DNA of 15,340 nt from an uncultured Cytophagaceae bacterium (GTDB taxonomy: Bacteria > Bacteroidota > Bacteroidia > Cytophagales > Microscillaceae): the NCBI GenBank assembly GCA_937899305.1, contig CALDJV010000662.1, positions 1 through 15,340 on the forward strand. The letters run 5' to 3'. The stretch's first letter is position 1; each line of letters opens with the position of its first letter. Positions 12,977-15,340 of the stretch are shown in pieces. The position numbers and the translations under genes were made by a program. Under the pieces are notes generated by a model. It saw nothing but the letters and a program-made list of their open reading frames with translations. It was not told where the DNA came from and searched no databases.

Positions 12977-13402
12977 GTATCCAATCACACATCACCCCTT
13001 TTATTGAAAAGTTGTAGCATCACAATGAATTAAAACCTTTTGGCAATATGACAATTGAATAATCGCAGTAGTAAAATAATCTTTTTGAATACCAGTCAGT
13101 TAGCTTTTCCTCCCCTTTCTTATCTTGTATTTGTTAACCATTATTGCGATTTTTGGGCAAAAAAGCTGGACTTTAGCAACGCCAAAACCAGCAAGTATTT
13201 GTTTATCAAACGCTTAGCATTTCTGGTGAGTAACCAGTTCATTTTTGATGATTTTACTTTCTATAAAGAAGTAACATTTTTGTTAATTGAGTTGTTATTC
13301 CCTCATCTATAACAACTCATTCTATTGATAAGCTAAATCAGGCCTGGTCCAATGTTTTGGCCCCATTACTTAAACTAATAAAACTAAAAATATACACGCG
13401 AC
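12977..13402. other. Gene-free region upstream of nrdB
   Basis: These 426 bp hold no convincing gene. The one longer open frame (13055-13312, plus strand) needs a TTG start and codes for an 85-residue Phe/Leu/Lys-rich string with no recognisable domain, as expected from AT-rich DNA. A perfect hairpin at 13288-13319 is the only clear structure. I found no exact TAnnTTTG promoter and no NrdR-box pair. Confidence 0.5.
13288..13319. repeat. 11-bp hairpin upstream of nrdB
   Basis: TGAGTTGTTAT (13288-13298) pairs perfectly with ATAACAACTCA (13309-13319) around a 10-nt loop, 83 bp before the nrdB start. No T-run follows. It may be an operator, a leader hairpin or a remnant terminator of the GT-C transcript. 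Confidence 0.5.
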
Positions 13403-14395
13403 ATGAGCAATACCATCAAGGAACCATTATTGGAGGATGTAGACAACCGATTTGTCATTTTTCCGATACAACAAGACGACATTTGGCAGATGTATAAAAA
13501 AGCTGAAGCCTCGTTTTGGACAGCGGAGGAGATAGATTTGGCCCAGGACCTAAAAGACTGGGATGAAAAATTGAACGACGATGAGCGCCATTTTATCACC
13601 CACGTATTGGCGTTTTTTGCGGCAAGCGATGGTATTGTAAACGAAAACTTGGCGGTCAACTTTCTGGAGGAAGTAAAAAGCCCAGAGGCACGTTGTTTTT
13701 ATGGGTTCCAGGTAGCCATCGAAAACATACACGCGGAAACTTATTCGTTGTTGATCGATACATACATCAAAGACCCCGAAGAAAAGCATCGCTTGTTTAA
13801 CGCTCTTGATACCGTACCTTGCGTAAAGAAAAAAGCCGAGTGGGCGCTTCGCTGGATCGATAAAGGAAACTTTGCCGAGCGTTTGATTGCCTTTGCTGCG
13901 GTAGAAGGTATTTTCTTCTCGGGTAGTTTTTGTTCTATCTTCTGGTTGAAAAAACGAGGTCTGATGCCTGGTCTGAGTTTCTCCAATGAGCTCATTTCTC
14001 GTGATGAAGGGCTACACTGCGACTTTGCGTGCTTGTTGTATACCAATTACTTGCAAAATAAACTCTCCAACGAAACCGTGGTAGAGATTATAAAAGATGC
14101 GGTAGAGATTGAGAAAGAATTTGTAACCGATGCACTTCCAGTAAGACTCATTGGAATGAATGCGGAGATGATGACCCAATACATCGAGTTTGTGGCCGAT
14201 CGTCTCTTGTTGGAGCTGGGTTGTGAAAAACAATACCACACCGAAAACCCATTTGATTTTATGGAGATGATTTCGCTACAAGGCAAAACCAACTTCTTTG
14301 AACGCAGGGTAAGTGAATATTCAAAAGCGGGCGTAGCCAACAAGCCTGCCAATGGCCAAAGCAACCATAGTTTTAGTCTAGACGAGGATTTTTAA
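13403..14395 (+). CDS. nrdB: Ribonucleoside-diphosphate reductase small subunit (class Ia, NrdB)
   Basis: The 330-residue di-iron protein supplies the tyrosyl radical for reduction of ribonucleotides to deoxyribonucleotides with NrdA. All expected residues are present: Asp45 in WTAEEIDLAQD, Glu107 and His110 with radical Tyr114 in IENIHAETYSLLIDTYI, Glu168 in VEGIFFSGSF, and Glu202 and His205 in NELISRDEGLHCDFAC. The C-terminal SFSLDEDF is the peptide that docks on the large subunit. The sequence is of the eukaryote-like R2 type that is common in Bacteroidota, close to the mouse R2 motif wording. No nrdA gene follows: a strong terminator stands 15 nt downstream, so the large subunit must be encoded elsewhere. 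Confidence 0.97.
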   Translation: MSNTIKEPLLEDVDNRFVIFPIQQDDIWQMYKKAEASFWTAEEIDLAQDLKDWDEKLNDDERHFITHVLAFFAASDGIVNENLAVNFLEEVKSPEARCFYGFQVAIENIHAETYSLLIDTYIKDPEEKHRLFNALDTVPCVKKKAEWALRWIDKGNFAERLIAFAAVEGIFFSGSFCSIFWLKKRGLMPGLSFSNELISRDEGLHCDFACLLYTNYLQNKLSNETVVEIIKDAVEIEKEFVTDALPVRLIGMNAEMMTQYIEFVADRLLLELGCEKQYHTENPFDFMEMISLQGKTNFFERRVSEYSKAGVANKPANGQSNHSFSLDEDF

Positions 14396-14410
14396 ACCCT
14401 ATCAAAACAG

Positions 14411-14453
14411 ACTAAAAAAGCCAACTCATGTGACGTGAGTTGGCTTTTTTAGT
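14411..14453. terminator. Strong bidirectional terminator after nrdB
   Basis: Arms 14411-14428 and 14436-14453 form an uninterrupted 18-bp stem (core AGCCAACTCA/TGAGTTGGCT) around a 7-nt loop. It has an A-run on the left and a T-run on the right, so it works on either strand. It ends nrdB on the plus strand and could also stop transcripts from the minus-strand gene at 14731-14973. Confidence 0.9.
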
Positions 14454-14730
14454 TTAAGTAACGCTTTCAAAATAAGTGTCGAGATTTTAGTGAAATTACT
14501 CAAGGCTAAATAAGGCGCTTTTTGCGCTCGTAGCAGCATCCCGCAGGCTCGCCCAACATTCACTGGATGTTGTCGTGGGCAAAACCGATGGCTACAGCTT
14601 TGCCTTTTGGTTTAAGCTAACAGAAGCTCTGCCAAAGGCTAAAAAGCAACGAAGTGTAGCGAAGAGGAATAAAACCAAAACGGATAGTTATTGCGAACGC
14701 GTTACTAAATAGCATTTCTGCCCATCTTAT
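14454..14730. repeat. Gene-free region rich in inverted repeats
   Basis: No reading frame is credible here. Visible pairings are GCGC-TTTTT-GCGC (14515-14527), CAACAT/ATGTTG (about 14554-14572) with GCCC and GGGC outside it, GCCTTTTGG/CCAAAGGC (14602-14610 and 14632-14639), and TTTTGGTTT/AAACCAAAA (14605-14613 and 14672-14680). The word TTTTGCGCTCG (14520-14530) also occurs inside the element that splits the YHS gene (4439-4449). It looks like a decayed or composite repeat element. Confidence 0.45.
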
Positions 14731-14973
14731 CTACTTGCGGGTTCCCAGCTCTTGCACAATGTTTTTAAAAGTTACGTAATTAATTGCCATCAATAGGAAA
14801 AATGAGACCGGAAACAACATTCTAATGCTCAAAGTTTGGGTCCTAAAAAAAACTAAAACTTGGTCGGTGAGCATCACTAGAAAGGAAAGTCCCAGCAACA
14901 AAATTACAACTTGTAGCGTGTGCATTTTTTGTTCAAGTTCGCGGGTTGTCTGCTCATTAGAGGATTTTTTCAT
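14731..14973 (-). CDS. Small two-helix membrane protein of unknown function
   Basis: The 80-residue product starts with a charged stretch (MKKSSNEQTTRELEQKM), then has two hydrophobic segments, about residues 18-43 and 52-68, and ends in a polar tail (KNIVQELGTRK). I do not recognise a family. Both termini are likely cytoplasmic. It stands alone on the minus strand between two repeat regions, with no clear TAnnTTTG element immediately upstream. The regular alternation of charged ends and two membrane helices is the main reason to think it real. Confidence 0.6.
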   Translation of the reverse strand: MKKSSNEQTTRELEQKMHTLQVVILLLGLSFLVMLTDQVLVFFRTQTLSIRMLFPVSFFLLMAINYVTFKNIVQELGTRK

Positions 14974-15105
14974 TGCTTATAGAGATTAGTTAGTTGGTGA
15001 AAATTCTTGTTATTCGAGGTTACGCATAATATTACCTAAGGGTTTTACAAATATGCACAATCATCACACATTTAATAATTCGATAACTAACCAGTTTTTT
15101 TTAGT

Positions 15106-15201
15106 CCACGGTCGACAGTCGATAGTCCACAGTTTTTTTAGTTGGTAGATCATAGTTGGAAGTTTTTTTAGTTATAAAGTCCATAGTCCACGGTCGATAG
15201 T
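15106..15201. repeat. 7-bp-period array, inverse orientation (NNNNAGT)
   Basis: The plus strand divides into CCACGGT, CGACAGT, CGATAGT, CCACAGT, TTTTTTAGT, TGGTAGA, TCATAGT, TGGAAGT, TTTTTTAGT, TATAAAGT, CCATAGT, CCACGGT, CGATAGT. Nearly every unit ends in AGT or GGT, with T-runs as spacers. Read on the minus strand it is the same ACTNNNN system as at 5249-5283 and 5377-5443. It occupies most of the gap 14974-15267, where I see no gene. Confidence 0.75.
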
Positions 15202-15267
15202 CCAATGCTGTTTCCTTAAGAAGAACATATTTAAAGGAATTATTCACGTCAGTCAATTTTCCATATA

Positions 15268-15340
15268 ATGAATAATAATTTCACACTGATAATCAGCCAC
15301 TTATTGTTCTTCCTCCCTACTTTTTGCTCCAGCTCAAAAA
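15268..15340 (+). CDS. Start of a probable exported protein (partial)
   Basis: An ATG at 15268 opens 24 codons to the window edge, giving MNNNFTLIISHLLFF followed by LPTFCSSSK. The hydrophobic core followed by a Cys and small polar residues looks like a secretion signal, possibly a lipoprotein, although PTFC is a poor lipobox. The rest of the gene lies outside the window, so no function can be given. Confidence 0.4.
   Translation, partial: MNNNFTLIISHLLFFLPTFCSSSK

Noticed and set aside
13055..13312. 85-codon plus-strand open frame upstream of nrdB
   Set aside because: It needs a TTG start, has a Phe/Leu/Lys/Asn-rich composition as in translated AT-rich DNA, no domain, and ends inside the hairpin at 13288-13319.

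Overview
The window looks like a chromosomal segment of a Bacteroidota bacterium, most likely a marine Cytophagales. Four things point there: promoters of the TTG / TAnnTTTG type instead of E. coli -35/-10 boxes, rare Shine-Dalgarno sequences, about 40% GC, and intergenic DNA made of degenerate short-period repeats. The style recalls Microscilla-like genomes, but that is a guess from memory and not something the sequence proves.

Left part (1-4200). A broken pirin-family gene end is followed by a two-gene operon: a ring-cleaving glyoxalase-fold dioxygenase (MhqO-like) and an alpha/beta hydrolase (MhqD-like). Converging on it is a short-form, plant-type RNase Z-like metallo-hydrolase. Next comes a two-gene minus-strand operon (DoxX membrane protein, then a DinB-fold protein) with its own strong terminator. 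Pirin, MhqO, MhqD, DoxX and DinB-fold proteins all recur in quinone/electrophile resistance loci, so this may be a detoxification neighbourhood.

Middle part (4200-7200). A secreted YHS-domain gene has been cut in two by a palindrome-rich element of about 175 bp. Its severed last ~33 codons and its original terminator are still readable on the far side. Then comes a 485-bp gene-free stretch built from GTTCCG-type tandem repeats and 7-bp-period arrays, a Crp/Fnr-family regulator, and the ribosomal protein pair rplU-rpmA with a clear promoter and terminator.

Cell-surface glycan part (7400-12980). A tightly coupled plus-strand operon carries two SAM methyltransferases and an HpcH/HpaI-like aldolase. 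It overlaps tail to tail with a minus-strand pair, an NAD-dependent epimerase/dehydratase followed by a DPM1-like GT2 glycosyltransferase. Only 33 bp further on, a GT-C-type membrane glycosyltransferase starts divergently. A coherent reading is that the SDR makes or modifies a sugar nucleotide, the GT2 charges it on a polyprenyl phosphate, the GT-C enzyme transfers it outside the membrane, and the methyltransferases and aldolase decorate or build a side group.

Right part (12980-15340). A 426-bp gap with an 11-bp hairpin precedes the class Ia ribonucleotide reductase small subunit (nrdB), which ends at a strong bidirectional terminator. Beyond lie a structured gene-free repeat region, a small two-helix membrane protein, a second 7-bp-period array related in inverse orientation to the one near 5.4 kb, and the first codons of a probable exported protein running off the window.
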